Source: an uncultured Paracoccaceae bacterium (GTDB lineage: Bacteria; Pseudomonadota; Alphaproteobacteria; Rhodobacterales; Rhodobacteraceae). From it: a DNA stretch of 64,000 nt. Where the stretch lies: the NCBI GenBank assembly GCA_947503925.1, contig CANNFQ010000008.1, positions 62,001 through 126,000 of the forward strand, given 5' to 3'. The notes beneath the pieces are model-generated. The model worked only from the letters and a program-made list of their open reading frames with translations. It did not search any database and was not told the DNA's origin. This document shows, piece after piece, positions 27,959 through 36,976 of the stretch. How positions within the stretch are numbered: position 1 is the stretch's first letter; each line of letters opens with the position of its first letter. The position numbers and the translations under genes are program-made.

Positions 27959-29787
27959 CGCCAGAACGCTGGATTGATCCTTTTGAGCGGGCGGAAGGAC
28001 CGCCGCCGCAGACGCTGATGGCGTTTTTGCGGTGGTGTTTGCGTGGCAGCACGAAAGTTACGATCGCGGCCGGTCTGGTATCGGCGCTGGCCGGTACGCT
28101 GGAGGTGATGACTGCCCTGATGCTCGGTTGGGTTATCGATGCGGCCCTCACATCCAACGCAGGCAGCTACTTCTCTGATAACGTGATCCTGTTGCTTGGG
28201 GTGACTGCGTTTTTCGTGATCCTGCGCCCGATCATCCTCGGCGTCTCGGGCGTCATGCAGGCCGTCGTCGTTGGTCCATCGCTTAGCAATCTGATCCTGT
28301 CACGGCTGCATCGGCATTCGCTTGGTCAATCGGTCACCTTCTTTGATGATGATTTTGCCGGACGTATTGCGCAGAAACAGATGCAAGCGGCACGTGCCAC
28401 GACCGACCTGATTGTGGATATGATCCACACAGTTGCCTTCGCGCTCGCCTCCTTGGTCGGATCTGTCATCCTGCTGCTGACCATCGACATGCGCACCGCA
28501 GCGCTTCTGGCGTTTTGGGTTGCGGCTTACATTCTGATGATCCGGTTTTTCATGCCGCGTATCCGCGAACGATCCAAGGCGCGGGCGTCGACGCGCGCCA
28601 TGGTGACGGGGCAGGTGGTTGACACCATTACCAACATCAAAACGGTCAAACTGTTTGCTCATGATGATCACGAGGATCGGGCGGCGATCGATGCTATGGC
28701 GACCTATTGGGGGACGGCAGTCAATTATGGCTGGCTGTCAGCATCCTTCCGGTTCTGGTTAATGGCACTGGGCGGGCTGCTGCCCATCCTGCTGGTTGGT
28801 GCAACGCTGTATTTCTGGACCATGGGAGCCGCCACCGCAGGCGACATTGCCGCAGCTGGGGCGATCGCGCTACGCTTGTCGCAAATGACCGGCTGGGTCA
28901 GTTTCACCCTAATGGGCATGTACGCCAATGTCGGCGAGATTGAAGATGCGATGCATACGCTTAGCCCGCCTCATAAACTGACAGATGCGGATGGCGCGGC
29001 ATTGCTCAGCGCTGACAACGGGGCGATTGACCTACAGCATGTCAGCTTCAGCTACGGTGGCGGACCCGGTGGCCTGAATGATGTCAGCCTGACCGTTGCG
29101 CCAGGCGAGAAACTGGGGTTGGTTGGGGCGTCCGGCGCGGGGAAATCGACCCTTGTTGCACTGCTTTTGCGGCTCTACGACACTGAAGCGGGCCGTGTTT
29201 TGGTCGACGGACAGAATGTGCGCGACGTGACGCAGGAAAGCCTGCGCCGTCAGATCGCGATGGTCACGCAGGAAACGGCCATGTTCAATCGCTCTGCACT
29301 GGACAATATCCGATACGGTAAACCCGACGCCACGCGGGAAGAGATTGAAGCGGCGGCCAAACAGGCTGAGGCGCATGATTTTATTCTGGATCTGGAAGAT
29401 CACAAAGGGCGCAAGGGTTATGGCGCGCATCTGGGTGAGCGCGGCGTCAAATTGTCCGGCGGGCAAAGGCAACGGATCGCCATCGCGCGCGCCATCCTGA
29501 AAGACGCGCCGATCCTAGTGCTGGACGAAGCGACAAGCGCGCTCGATTCCGAAGTGGAGGCAGCAATCCAGCACGCGCTTGAAAAGATAATGGATGGCAA
29601 AACTGTCATCGCCATTGCGCACCGGCTGTCCACATTGGCGCGGATGGATCGGATCGTCGTGCTTGACGCGGGGCGTATTGTCGAGGAAGGCACGCATGCC
29701 GATCTGCTGGCCCTAGGCGGACTTTATGCCCGCTACTGGAACCGGCAGTCAGGTGGGTTCATAAATGTGAAAGACGCCGCTGAATAA
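27955..29787 (+). CDS. ABC exporter half-transporter 2
   Basis: The 610-residue partner of the preceding gene has the same layout: membrane domain at about residues 45-340 and an ATPase with Walker A GASGAGKST, LSGGQRQRIAIARA, LVLDEATSALDSE and IAHRLST. The two ATPase domains are strongly alike, suggesting an old duplication. Unlike many heterodimeric exporters neither copy has an obviously degenerate ATP site, so both sites may be active. Its stop is immediately followed by the start of the RNA methyltransferase gene. Confidence 0.9.
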   Translation: MTPERWIDPFERAEGPPPQTLMAFLRWCLRGSTKVTIAAGLVSALAGTLEVMTALMLGWVIDAALTSNAGSYFSDNVILLLGVTAFFVILRPIILGVSGVMQAVVVGPSLSNLILSRLHRHSLGQSVTFFDDDFAGRIAQKQMQAARATTDLIVDMIHTVAFALASLVGSVILLLTIDMRTAALLAFWVAAYILMIRFFMPRIRERSKARASTRAMVTGQVVDTITNIKTVKLFAHDDHEDRAAIDAMATYWGTAVNYGWLSASFRFWLMALGGLLPILLVGATLYFWTMGAATAGDIAAAGAIALRLSQMTGWVSFTLMGMYANVGEIEDAMHTLSPPHKLTDADGAALLSADNGAIDLQHVSFSYGGGPGGLNDVSLTVAPGEKLGLVGASGAGKSTLVALLLRLYDTEAGRVLVDGQNVRDVTQESLRRQIAMVTQETAMFNRSALDNIRYGKPDATREEIEAAAKQAEAHDFILDLEDHKGRKGYGAHLGERGVKLSGGQRQRIAIARAILKDAPILVLDEATSALDSEVEAAIQHALEKIMDGKTVIAIAHRLSTLARMDRIVVLDAGRIVEEGTHADLLALGGLYARYWNRQSGGFINVKDAAE

Positions 29788-30990
29788 ATGTTGACGATAG
29801 AAAGCTTGAATCACCTTGGCATGGGGCGTGCCTCTGACGGGCAATCAGTGCTGCCACGCGTTCTTCCTGGTGAGGAAGTGGAGGTCGCACAGGACGGCAC
29901 CTTGCGCATCGTGACACCGTCACCGGACCGCGTTGCAGCCCCTTGTCGCCATTTCAAAACCTGTGGCGGCTGCGCGATGCAGCACGGGTCAGATGATTTT
30001 GTTGCGGAATGGAAAATGGATGTCGTCCGCAACGCGTTACGGGCGCGTGGGTTGGACGCTGACATGCGCCCCATCGTGACTTCCCAAGCGCAATCGCGCA
30101 GACGGGCGAAGTTTTCCGGAAAACGGACCAAGAAAGGTGCGATGGTAGGGTTTCACGCCAAAGCGTCCGACATGTTGGTGCAAGTACCCGATTGCCAGTT
30201 GATTACACCTGCACTTGCGCAGGTTCTGCCCGTATTGGAGGCGCTGACGGTCATGGCTTGTTCGCGCAAAGGCGAAATTGACCTAACCGTGACGGATACA
30301 CCGCTCGGCGTAGACATCCTTGTCGAAACGGACAAGCCCCTGACGCCGCAATTGCAGATCGAATTGGCGGGTTTTGCCCAATCGAATGGCCTGTCACGGC
30401 TAAGCTGGAATGATGAAACTGTGGTTACAATCAATGCACCCGCCCAGAATTTTGGTGACACTGCTGTGACACCACCGCCCGGGGCTTTTCTGCAAGCGAC
30501 CAAGGAAGGGGAGCTGGCATTACTGGCCGCCGTGAGTGAAATTACCCAGGATGCCACGCGCATTGCCGACCTCTTTGCAGGCTGCGGCACTTTCACCCTG
30601 CCATTAGCCAAACGGGCAGAGGTGCACGCGGTGGAAGGGGTGTATGACATGCTGGCGGCGCTCGACCGTGGGTGGCGCAGCGGATATCAGCTGCGCAAGG
30701 TCACAGCCGAAACACGCGACCTGTTCCGACGACCGCTGGAACCGGATGAATTGAACGGGTTCGACACTGTGGTCATTGACCCGCCTCGCGCCGGGGCGGA
30801 AGCACAGATCGCAACCCTCGCCAGGTCTGACGTTGGCACCATCGCCATGGTATCCTGCAACCCGGTCACGTTCGCCCGGGACGGAGCCGCGCTGGTCACC
30901 GCAGGGTATAATATGAACTGGGTCCAAGTGGTCGATCAATTCCGCTGGTCACCCCATGTAGAACTTGTGGCATCATTCACACGACCTTGA
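29788..30990 (+). CDS. Iron-sulfur class I RNA (uracil-C5)-type methyltransferase (RlmD/TrmA-like)
   Basis: The 400-residue enzyme belongs to the TrmA/RumA family that makes 5-methyluridine in rRNA or tRNA. The 4Fe-4S ligands are C53, C59 and C62 (CRHFKTCGGC) plus C136 (PDCQL). The SAM domain has LFAGCGTFTLPL, the DPPRAG motif and the catalytic VSCNP near the C-terminus. A short TRAM-like N-terminal part is present. Which nucleotide it methylates is not determinable here. It starts directly after the exporter stop codon. Confidence 0.88.
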   Translation: MLTIESLNHLGMGRASDGQSVLPRVLPGEEVEVAQDGTLRIVTPSPDRVAAPCRHFKTCGGCAMQHGSDDFVAEWKMDVVRNALRARGLDADMRPIVTSQAQSRRRAKFSGKRTKKGAMVGFHAKASDMLVQVPDCQLITPALAQVLPVLEALTVMACSRKGEIDLTVTDTPLGVDILVETDKPLTPQLQIELAGFAQSNGLSRLSWNDETVVTINAPAQNFGDTAVTPPPGAFLQATKEGELALLAAVSEITQDATRIADLFAGCGTFTLPLAKRAEVHAVEGVYDMLAALDRGWRSGYQLRKVTAETRDLFRRPLEPDELNGFDTVVIDPPRAGAEAQIATLARSDVGTIAMVSCNPVTFARDGAALVTAGYNMNWVQVVDQFRWSPHVELVASFTRP

Positions 30991-31078
30991 TCGCAGCACC
31001 TATGTTTTTCTACCATTAACCTAGTTTTTGGTGTAGCACGTCATAAACGGCGTAGACCGAAAAATTGGGCAGAGTGTA

Positions 31079-31567
31079 ATGATTTCAAGACGATCAATGA
31101 TGGTTGGGGCCGCGCTTGGCGTGGCCGGGTGTTCATCAGGTGTGCCGAAATATCGGGGGCCTGAGGTAACGCGGATTCAGGTCTTTAAAGCAAAGCGACA
31201 GATGCAACTTTTGCATCACAATGGGCTTTTGCGGGAATACCAGTTTCAGTTGGGCTTCGCGCCGACAGGGCACAAGGTGCATGAAGGTGACGGGCGCACA
31301 CCCGAAGGCGCTTATGTGATTGACCGCCGCAACCCTTACAGTCGGTTTCACCTGTCACTTGGTATTTCTTACCCCAATGCCAATGATATCGCTTATGCCA
31401 AGGCGCATGGGCTTGATCCGGGCGGTGACATTTTTATCCATGGCACGCCAACCCGTGCCGTTGGTATCCCGGATTGGACCTGGGGCTGCATTGCCGTTCA
31501 GAACGAAGAGATGGATGAAATTTACGCCATGGTGAACAATGGCACCCAGATCTTCATCTACGCATGA
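31079..31567 (+). CDS. L,D-transpeptidase (YkuD domain), lipoprotein
   Basis: The 162-residue protein starts MISRRSMMVGAALGVAGC, a lipoprotein signal with lipid-carrying Cys18 (LGVAGC lipobox) and a twin Arg at residues 4-5. The YkuD fold follows: IFIHGTP with catalytic-site H121 and DWTWGCIAV with catalytic C137. Such enzymes cross-link peptidoglycan (3-3 bonds) or attach proteins to it. It is the first of two L,D-transpeptidase genes in under 2 kb, with a CAP-domain lipoprotein gene between them. Confidence 0.88.
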   Translation: MISRRSMMVGAALGVAGCSSGVPKYRGPEVTRIQVFKAKRQMQLLHHNGLLREYQFQLGFAPTGHKVHEGDGRTPEGAYVIDRRNPYSRFHLSLGISYPNANDIAYAKAHGLDPGGDIFIHGTPTRAVGIPDWTWGCIAVQNEEMDEIYAMVNNGTQIFIYA

Positions 31568-31605
31568 CCCCGTCCCGGATTTGATCCGAAATCTCTAAGT
31601 CAACA

Positions 31606-32184
31606 TTAAAACGCAGCGCTTGGGATTGGGCGCTGCACTGCCGGATCACTGCCCATATTCATCACCCACCACAGCTTGCCAGCGCTTTCCTGGAACCAGG
31701 CAAAGCCCATCTGACGGCCGTTCGGATCCAGGATAACGGCGCGCGTGTCTTCCTGTTCCATCCATGCTGCAAGCGTCGGCAACTCGCCTTCGTAGGATTC
31801 AGAGATGTTTTCGCCCAGCAACCGACCAGGGAAACCGACCCGGCGGGCGCGGTCGACAGGGCTGGATCCATCCGACCCAAACAGCCAGGGGCGATTCTGG
31901 ATCGACATATCGCGGGCATGGGTCGCGGCGGCAGCATTCAGCTGCGCATTCAGCGCAACAGGCGCCAGACCACGGGCCGAGCGTAGCGCGTTGACGCTGT
32001 CGAGCATGCGGAACTGGATTTCAGCCTCTTGCCCGGACCTGATCCGATATAGGGTCGGCAAGGGTAAGCCATCTGGGCCAATACGATCCGCAGGGACCTG
32101 CGCACAGGCGGTCAGCCCCAAGGCACCAAGCCCAAACATCATTTCACGTCGATACATCGTCAGCACTACCATCTTGTTCATCAT
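31606..32184 (-). CDS. CAP/SCP-domain lipoprotein
   Basis: The 192-residue protein has a lipoprotein-type signal (MMFGLGALGLTAC, with lipobox LGLTAC) and a CAP (cysteine-rich secretory protein/PR-1) domain. Recognisable segments are VNALRSARGLAPVALNAQLNAAA-ATHARDM and GENISESYEGELPTLAAWM. Bacterial CAP proteins are extracytoplasmic and mostly uncharacterised. The exact start is uncertain: several ATGs are clustered behind AAGGA. It sits in antisense between two L,D-transpeptidase genes, suggesting an envelope role. Confidence 0.8.
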   Translation of the reverse strand: MMNKMVVLTMYRREMMFGLGALGLTACAQVPADRIGPDGLPLPTLYRIRSGQEAEIQFRMLDSVNALRSARGLAPVALNAQLNAAAATHARDMSIQNRPWLFGSDGSSPVDRARRVGFPGRLLGENISESYEGELPTLAAWMEQEDTRAVILDPNGRQMGFAWFQESAGKLWWVMNMGSDPAVQRPIPSAAF

Positions 32185-32321
32185 TCCTTAGCCGTATTGG
32201 ACTGACACTTCAAACACACATGCGCGGAACTCTGCATGGTCTGACAATTGTTTGATTTGTTATGGGCGCAAAGACACACTAGAACACGGCAAGCCAATCG
32301 ACTCTGTTAATGGAGAAAGTG

Positions 32322-32915
32322 ATGTCTGACGACCTGATCAACCGCATGTCGCGCCGCAGCTTCCTGGCCGCCACGGCAGCTACGATCGGCGCGGGTGCCG
32401 CAGCACAGACCGCCAATTCCACTGAAATCGAAAGCGACATCAGCGCAGGTGTGCAGCGCAACATTGCCAGCTTCCGGTCGCTCGACTGGCAGCCCTATTT
32501 TAGCAACCTGCGTAATGGCGCAATCCTCGTGGATATCCAATCGCGCGCCCTGCATTACTGGTCCGAAGATCAGGCCATCTATAAGCTGTTCCCGACAAGC
32601 GTCCCCCTAACAGAAGATCTGACACGCAAGGGCCGAACAGAAATTACCCGCAAGGTTGAAGGACCCAGCTGGGCCCCGACACCTGCAATGAAGCTGCGCA
32701 ACCCAGAATGGCCCGATTTCATTGGCCCGGGTCCTGATAACCCATTAGGAACGCATGCTTTGCACCTGTCTTGGCAATATTACCGGATCCATGGCACACA
32801 TGATACGCGCAAGATCGGGCGGCGGTCGTCAAATGGTTGCATCGGGCTTTACAACGAACAGATCGCCGAGCTCTACGACTATGCAAAAGTCGGCACACAG
32901 GTGCTGTTGATCTGA
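32322..32915 (+). CDS. L,D-transpeptidase (YkuD domain) with Tat signal
   Basis: ATG at 32322 follows GGAGAAAGTG and gives 197 residues. The N-terminus MSRRSFLAATAATIGAGAAAQ (from residue 9) is a twin-arginine export signal with RR at 11-12. The YkuD site is YRIHGTHD (H157) and RRSSNGCIGLYN (C173), so the protein is probably an active periplasmic L,D-transpeptidase. It is longer than the first copy and not a recent duplicate, since the two share little beyond the active-site motifs. Downstream lies a long repeat-containing gap. Confidence 0.9.
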   Translation: MSDDLINRMSRRSFLAATAATIGAGAAAQTANSTEIESDISAGVQRNIASFRSLDWQPYFSNLRNGAILVDIQSRALHYWSEDQAIYKLFPTSVPLTEDLTRKGRTEITRKVEGPSWAPTPAMKLRNPEWPDFIGPGPDNPLGTHALHLSWQYYRIHGTHDTRKIGRRSSNGCIGLYNEQIAELYDYAKVGTQVLLI

Positions 32916-33002
32916 CGGAAAGTGACTGTTCAGAATGCAAGCGCGCCGTTTAAGGCGTTATGCGAAAAACCTGAATCACCTAAGGATGCCTGAAATCAAA
33001 GA

Positions 33003-33055
33003 TTTCAACGCGCTAGGTTATACTTGATGTCTCAGATATTCCGTCAAACGCTATA
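33003..33055 (-). repeat. Interspersed repeat, copy C (part of a longer, hairpin-rich intergenic element)
   Basis: Read on the minus strand it starts TATAGCGTTTGACGGAATAT, continues CTGAGACATCAAGTATAACC and ends TAGCGCGTTGAAA, so it aligns end to end with copy B. The neighbouring plus-strand sequence 32916-33007 holds a perfect TGAAATC-AAA-GATTTCA hairpin (32991-33007) and a CGCC/GGCG hairpin (32944-32957). The full element may be about 140 bases. It lies between the convergent L,D-transpeptidase and kinase genes. Confidence 0.75.
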
Positions 33056-33069
33056 GGAGCTTTTGCTTT

Positions 33070-34440
33070 TCAGCGCCAGCTCGTACGAAACTTGCTCATC
33101 TTGTCGCGCAGCTTCGCGCGCAATCTGGTGGGCATCACCTCGTCATCCTCAACCTGCCGGGTGTTTTCGTCTGGCTTTGGCTGATCCACACCCGACGCCG
33201 CCTGCCTATTTTGCGATACTGGAGTGCCAAGAACCAGCGGGGCGGGTTTGGCGGGTTCTTCGGTGTCAGCACCCAAAACAAGCGGTTCCGGCTTCGCCGC
33301 CGGTCGCTTATCTGTCCCTTTCGATTCTTCGTTGAATTCGCGCACCCAGTCCGGAACAAAACGACGTTCTTTTGTGGTGGGCGGTTCCGGCGCCTTTTCT
33401 TTGACAGGGGCGGATTTCAGAACATAATCATTGGTTTCAGACACGAGACGATTCAGCGTTTTACCCAGATTGCTCTTTTGTGGCAGGACCAGCGGGGCCG
33501 CACGCGCCTTTGTCGGATCAATCATATCCGCCCATTCGCGGGCAGATTGCAGACGCTCCTTGGGCAGGACACGCATTGCCTTGTCTATCGCAGCGAGAAA
33601 CGCGGTGTCATATTCGTCAAAACGACCCGACAGCGGAACACAAGGATCTTCACTACCTCCCGCAACTTCGGCCATGCGAGTCTGGCTATTGGGTGCCACC
33701 TCACCCGAAATGACATGATAAAACGTCGCCGCCAACGCATAAAGGTCGCTGCAAGGGGTCTGCTTGCCCCCGGCGAAATAGAACTCTTGTGGTGAATAAC
33801 CATCCTTGACTACCAGCACAGCCGACATCGCACGGGTTTCGCGGCTTGCCTCTTCACGCGCGGCGCCAAAATCGATCAGAACAGGGCTGCCCCATTTATC
33901 AAGCAGGATGTTGTCCGGCGAAATGTCGCGGTGCAAAAGATCCTGCTGATGGATCAAATCAATAGCATCCAGCAGTTTGATCAGGATATCGACGATCTGA
34001 CCGGGGTGCAAAGATGAACGATCATTCTTGATGATGTCCAGAAGGTCACGACCATCGATCATATCCAGCGCCATATAGGCGGTGTCATTGTCCTCGAAGA
34101 CACGATGCACCCCAATCACATTGGGGTGGCGTAGCTTTGCGATCGCACGAGCCTCGCGCATAAACATGTCCACGAGGGATCGGTATTTGTCCTGATTAGC
34201 CGTTGACCGAACCAGCACAGATTTTCCGGCGCGATGGCAGAACACTTCGGGAAAGCACTCTTTGATCACGACATCGCGGTCTAGGTAGTTGTCTTTCGCC
34301 AGATAGGTGATGCCGAAACCACCATTGCCCAACTTACGTGTAATCGTGAACTGATCGCTCAACAACGGCGTTCCGTCAGGCAGCGCTTCGTTGCGCTCCT
34401 CTGGAATAGCCTCAGGCTGTTTGCTCTGTAGCGACGTCAT
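33070..34440 (-). CDS. Serine/threonine protein kinase
   Basis: The 456-residue protein has a Hanks-type kinase domain at about residues 31-315: glycine loop LGNGGFGI (37-44), ATP Lys60 (VVIK), catalytic HRDISPDN (170-177) and DFGAAR (190-195). The essential residues are intact, so it should be active. The last 140 residues are a Pro/Lys-rich, low-complexity tail with no membrane segment, suggesting a cytoplasmic kinase. No phosphatase or FHA-domain gene is adjacent, so its targets are unknown. It converges on the second L,D-transpeptidase gene. Confidence 0.9.
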   Translation of the reverse strand: MTSLQSKQPEAIPEERNEALPDGTPLLSDQFTITRKLGNGGFGITYLAKDNYLDRDVVIKECFPEVFCHRAGKSVLVRSTANQDKYRSLVDMFMREARAIAKLRHPNVIGVHRVFEDNDTAYMALDMIDGRDLLDIIKNDRSSLHPGQIVDILIKLLDAIDLIHQQDLLHRDISPDNILLDKWGSPVLIDFGAAREEASRETRAMSAVLVVKDGYSPQEFYFAGGKQTPCSDLYALAATFYHVISGEVAPNSQTRMAEVAGGSEDPCVPLSGRFDEYDTAFLAAIDKAMRVLPKERLQSAREWADMIDPTKARAAPLVLPQKSNLGKTLNRLVSETNDYVLKSAPVKEKAPEPPTTKERRFVPDWVREFNEESKGTDKRPAAKPEPLVLGADTEEPAKPAPLVLGTPVSQNRQAASGVDQPKPDENTRQVEDDEVMPTRLRAKLRDKMSKFRTSWR

Positions 34441-34678
34441 CGTTTACCAAACCGCGTGCGTTATCGGCACGTTTCCAAAAGTACGAACGAGTCATCAATG
34501 GAGCGCAAATATGTTTGCTTTGCGGCGTAGTTGGGAAAAGTTGTAGGTATTTCTTAATGATTAGGCGTCGCAGGAAAACCCGTTGCAGCTTAAATTTTTT
34601 TAAATCCTATCTGCCTATCAGATGACCAACGGATCGGACACGCGCCAGTTGCGCGGTTACGAAACAGGAGGTTGTCGA

Positions 34679-36976
34679 ATGGTCAATACTTGGGATGGGC
34701 GGAACCGACGCAACCGATGGCGCCGGATGAACCTGCGTTACAAAATGCCCATTCTCGTTGCGCTACCCACGCTAGCCATCATGATTGCCGCATCGGCCTT
34801 TTCGTTTTTCGGCGCGCGGTTGGCGCTGGATGCCCAGCGCGACCTCGCCTTTGAACAACTGATTGATGAAAAGGCGGAGGCGTTAAACTCCTGGCTTGCG
34901 GAGGTCGAAACTGACATGGTTGTGCTGGCCAATGGCCGGGCAACGCAGGATGCGATTGTTGCGTTTAGTGATGGTTGGAACGTCCTTGATGGCGATCCTG
35001 AACAGGTTCTGCAGCGGCTCTACATCACCGGAAATGCGAATCAACAAGGTGAAAAAGACAAGCTTTTGGACGCTGACGACGGTTCGGCGTGGTCGGCCAC
35101 ACATGCCCGGTTTCATACCAGTTTTCGCAATTTTCAAATTGAAAGAGGATACTATGACCTTTTCCTCTTCGATCTGAACGGCAACCTGATCTATTCTGTC
35201 TTTAAGGAATTGGATTTCGCGACCAACTTCCGCAACGGCGAATATGCGGATAGTGATCTTGGGGTTGTGTTCCAGGTGGCCGTTGATTTGCCAGCCGGTG
35301 AATACCACGTCACCGACTTTGCGCCTTATGCGCCCAGTTATGGGGCGGCGGCAAAGTTCGTCGCCATGCCAGTTTTTGACGATGCTGGCACACGTATCGG
35401 GGTTGCAGCGCTGCAATTGCCAGTCGATCAAATCGCCGAAATTTTGTCGACGTCGCCGCTCTTGGGTGAAACGGGGCAAGTTTATGCGTTGGCACCTGAT
35501 GGGCATGCACGATCCGCATCCATATATGACGGCGGTCATGCGCTCCTTGACCGCATGCCGGACCTTCCGCAAATCATCGCCGCCCGAAATGGTGAGGCCC
35601 AGCGGTTTAACGGCGTGACCGGCCTGTCGGGAAATCCCGTGCTGGCCCGTACCGCAGCGATCGATGCGTTCGGAACATCCTGGCGACTGGTTCTCGAACA
35701 GGATTTGAGCGAGGCGAATGCTGGGGCGATACAGTTTCTGACTTTGATGTCGATCCAGACAATTGTCGTGATACTGGTTGTTGCTGCGCTGGGCTATTTA
35801 GTCGCGCGAACATTGACGCGCCGCATCACAGCGATTGCCGACAGCGTGACAGGCATTACATCCGGTGATTTCAGCAAAGAGATCCCGGAAACCAAATCGG
35901 GGGATGAGTTGGGCGAAATTGCACGTGCGCTCGACACGTTCAAAACCGATCTGGCTGATGGAAGAAACGCAATTGCGGCGCAGGCAGAAAGTGCCAAAAC
36001 GCTTGGTACCGTGATCGATACGGTCAGCCAGGCGCTTGGGGCGCTTTCCGATGGATCCCTTGATTGCCAAATCGATATTGCATTTCCGCAAGATTACGAA
36101 CGGCTACGCAGCAACTTCAATGACACCGTCGCGTCGTTGACTGAGATCGTCACGAATCTGCAAACCAACGCAGATCTGATCAACGAAGACACGCGCAATC
36201 TGTCGGAAGGGACAAACGACCTATCCCGCCGGACCGAAAGCCAGGCCGCCACCCTTGAACAAACGGCTGCGGCCATGGAAGAAATCAGCACCAGTGTGAA
36301 ATCTACCGCGGAAAGTGCGCGCGGCATTGTCACTGCGATCGACAAGACCCGCCAACAGGCGGAACATGGCGAAGAAGTACGCGGTCGTACGGTTGAGGCA
36401 ATGACTCATATCGAAGGATCTTCTGCCAAGATCGGTCAAATCGTACAGCTGATCGATGACATCGCCTTCCAAACCAATCTGCTGGCGCTCAATGCCGGGG
36501 TCGAAGCGGCGCGCGCCGGTGATGCTGGGCGAGGCTTCGCCGTCGTCGCGTCCGAAGTTCGCGCATTGGCGCAGCGATCATCGGCAAGCGCGGCAGAGAT
36601 CCGTTCACTGATTGTCACATCCACCGAGGACATTTCCAATGGCGTCAAACTGGTCACCGACATGGGCACAGCAATTCAAGAGGTCCTGGATGGGGTCAGC
36701 AAAGTATCCGAACATATCCACGGCATCGCAAATGGAGCAGAAGAACAAGCGGTCGGCTTGTCAGAGATCAATGCCGGTATTTTGATGCTGGATAAAGTGA
36801 CCCAGCAAAACGCCGGAATGGTGGACCAAAATGCAAGTTCATCACGGGTTCTGCAACAAAAGGCGGACGAAATGCGTGCCCTTGTCGCGAGATTCCAGCA
36901 CAATCGCCCGGCGCATCGCGATTGGGCGGACATGTCTTCACTTGAACGGGGCATTGATCTGATCCGGTCAGCCTAA
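34679..36976 (+). CDS. Methyl-accepting chemotaxis protein (chemoreceptor)
   Basis: I chose the ATG at 34679, which has a strong AGGAGG ribosome site upstream; the open frame starts earlier at 34622. The 765-residue protein has a membrane segment near 23-45, a large periplasmic sensor region (about 46-350, Cache-like in pattern), a second membrane segment near 352-374, a HAMP domain and a signalling domain. The conserved hairpin tip reads FQTNLLALNAGVEAARAGDAG. No C-terminal CheR/CheB pentapeptide is obvious. Ligand unknown. No che genes lie nearby. Its end overlaps hemH by nine bases. Confidence 0.92.
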   Translation: MVNTWDGRNRRNRWRRMNLRYKMPILVALPTLAIMIAASAFSFFGARLALDAQRDLAFEQLIDEKAEALNSWLAEVETDMVVLANGRATQDAIVAFSDGWNVLDGDPEQVLQRLYITGNANQQGEKDKLLDADDGSAWSATHARFHTSFRNFQIERGYYDLFLFDLNGNLIYSVFKELDFATNFRNGEYADSDLGVVFQVAVDLPAGEYHVTDFAPYAPSYGAAAKFVAMPVFDDAGTRIGVAALQLPVDQIAEILSTSPLLGETGQVYALAPDGHARSASIYDGGHALLDRMPDLPQIIAARNGEAQRFNGVTGLSGNPVLARTAAIDAFGTSWRLVLEQDLSEANAGAIQFLTLMSIQTIVVILVVAALGYLVARTLTRRITAIADSVTGITSGDFSKEIPETKSGDELGEIARALDTFKTDLADGRNAIAAQAESAKTLGTVIDTVSQALGALSDGSLDCQIDIAFPQDYERLRSNFNDTVASLTEIVTNLQTNADLINEDTRNLSEGTNDLSRRTESQAATLEQTAAAMEEISTSVKSTAESARGIVTAIDKTRQQAEHGEEVRGRTVEAMTHIEGSSAKIGQIVQLIDDIAFQTNLLALNAGVEAARAGDAGRGFAVVASEVRALAQRSSASAAEIRSLIVTSTEDISNGVKLVTDMGTAIQEVLDGVSKVSEHIHGIANGAEEQAVGLSEINAGILMLDKVTQQNAGMVDQNASSSRVLQQKADEMRALVARFQHNRPAHRDWADMSSLERGIDLIRSA

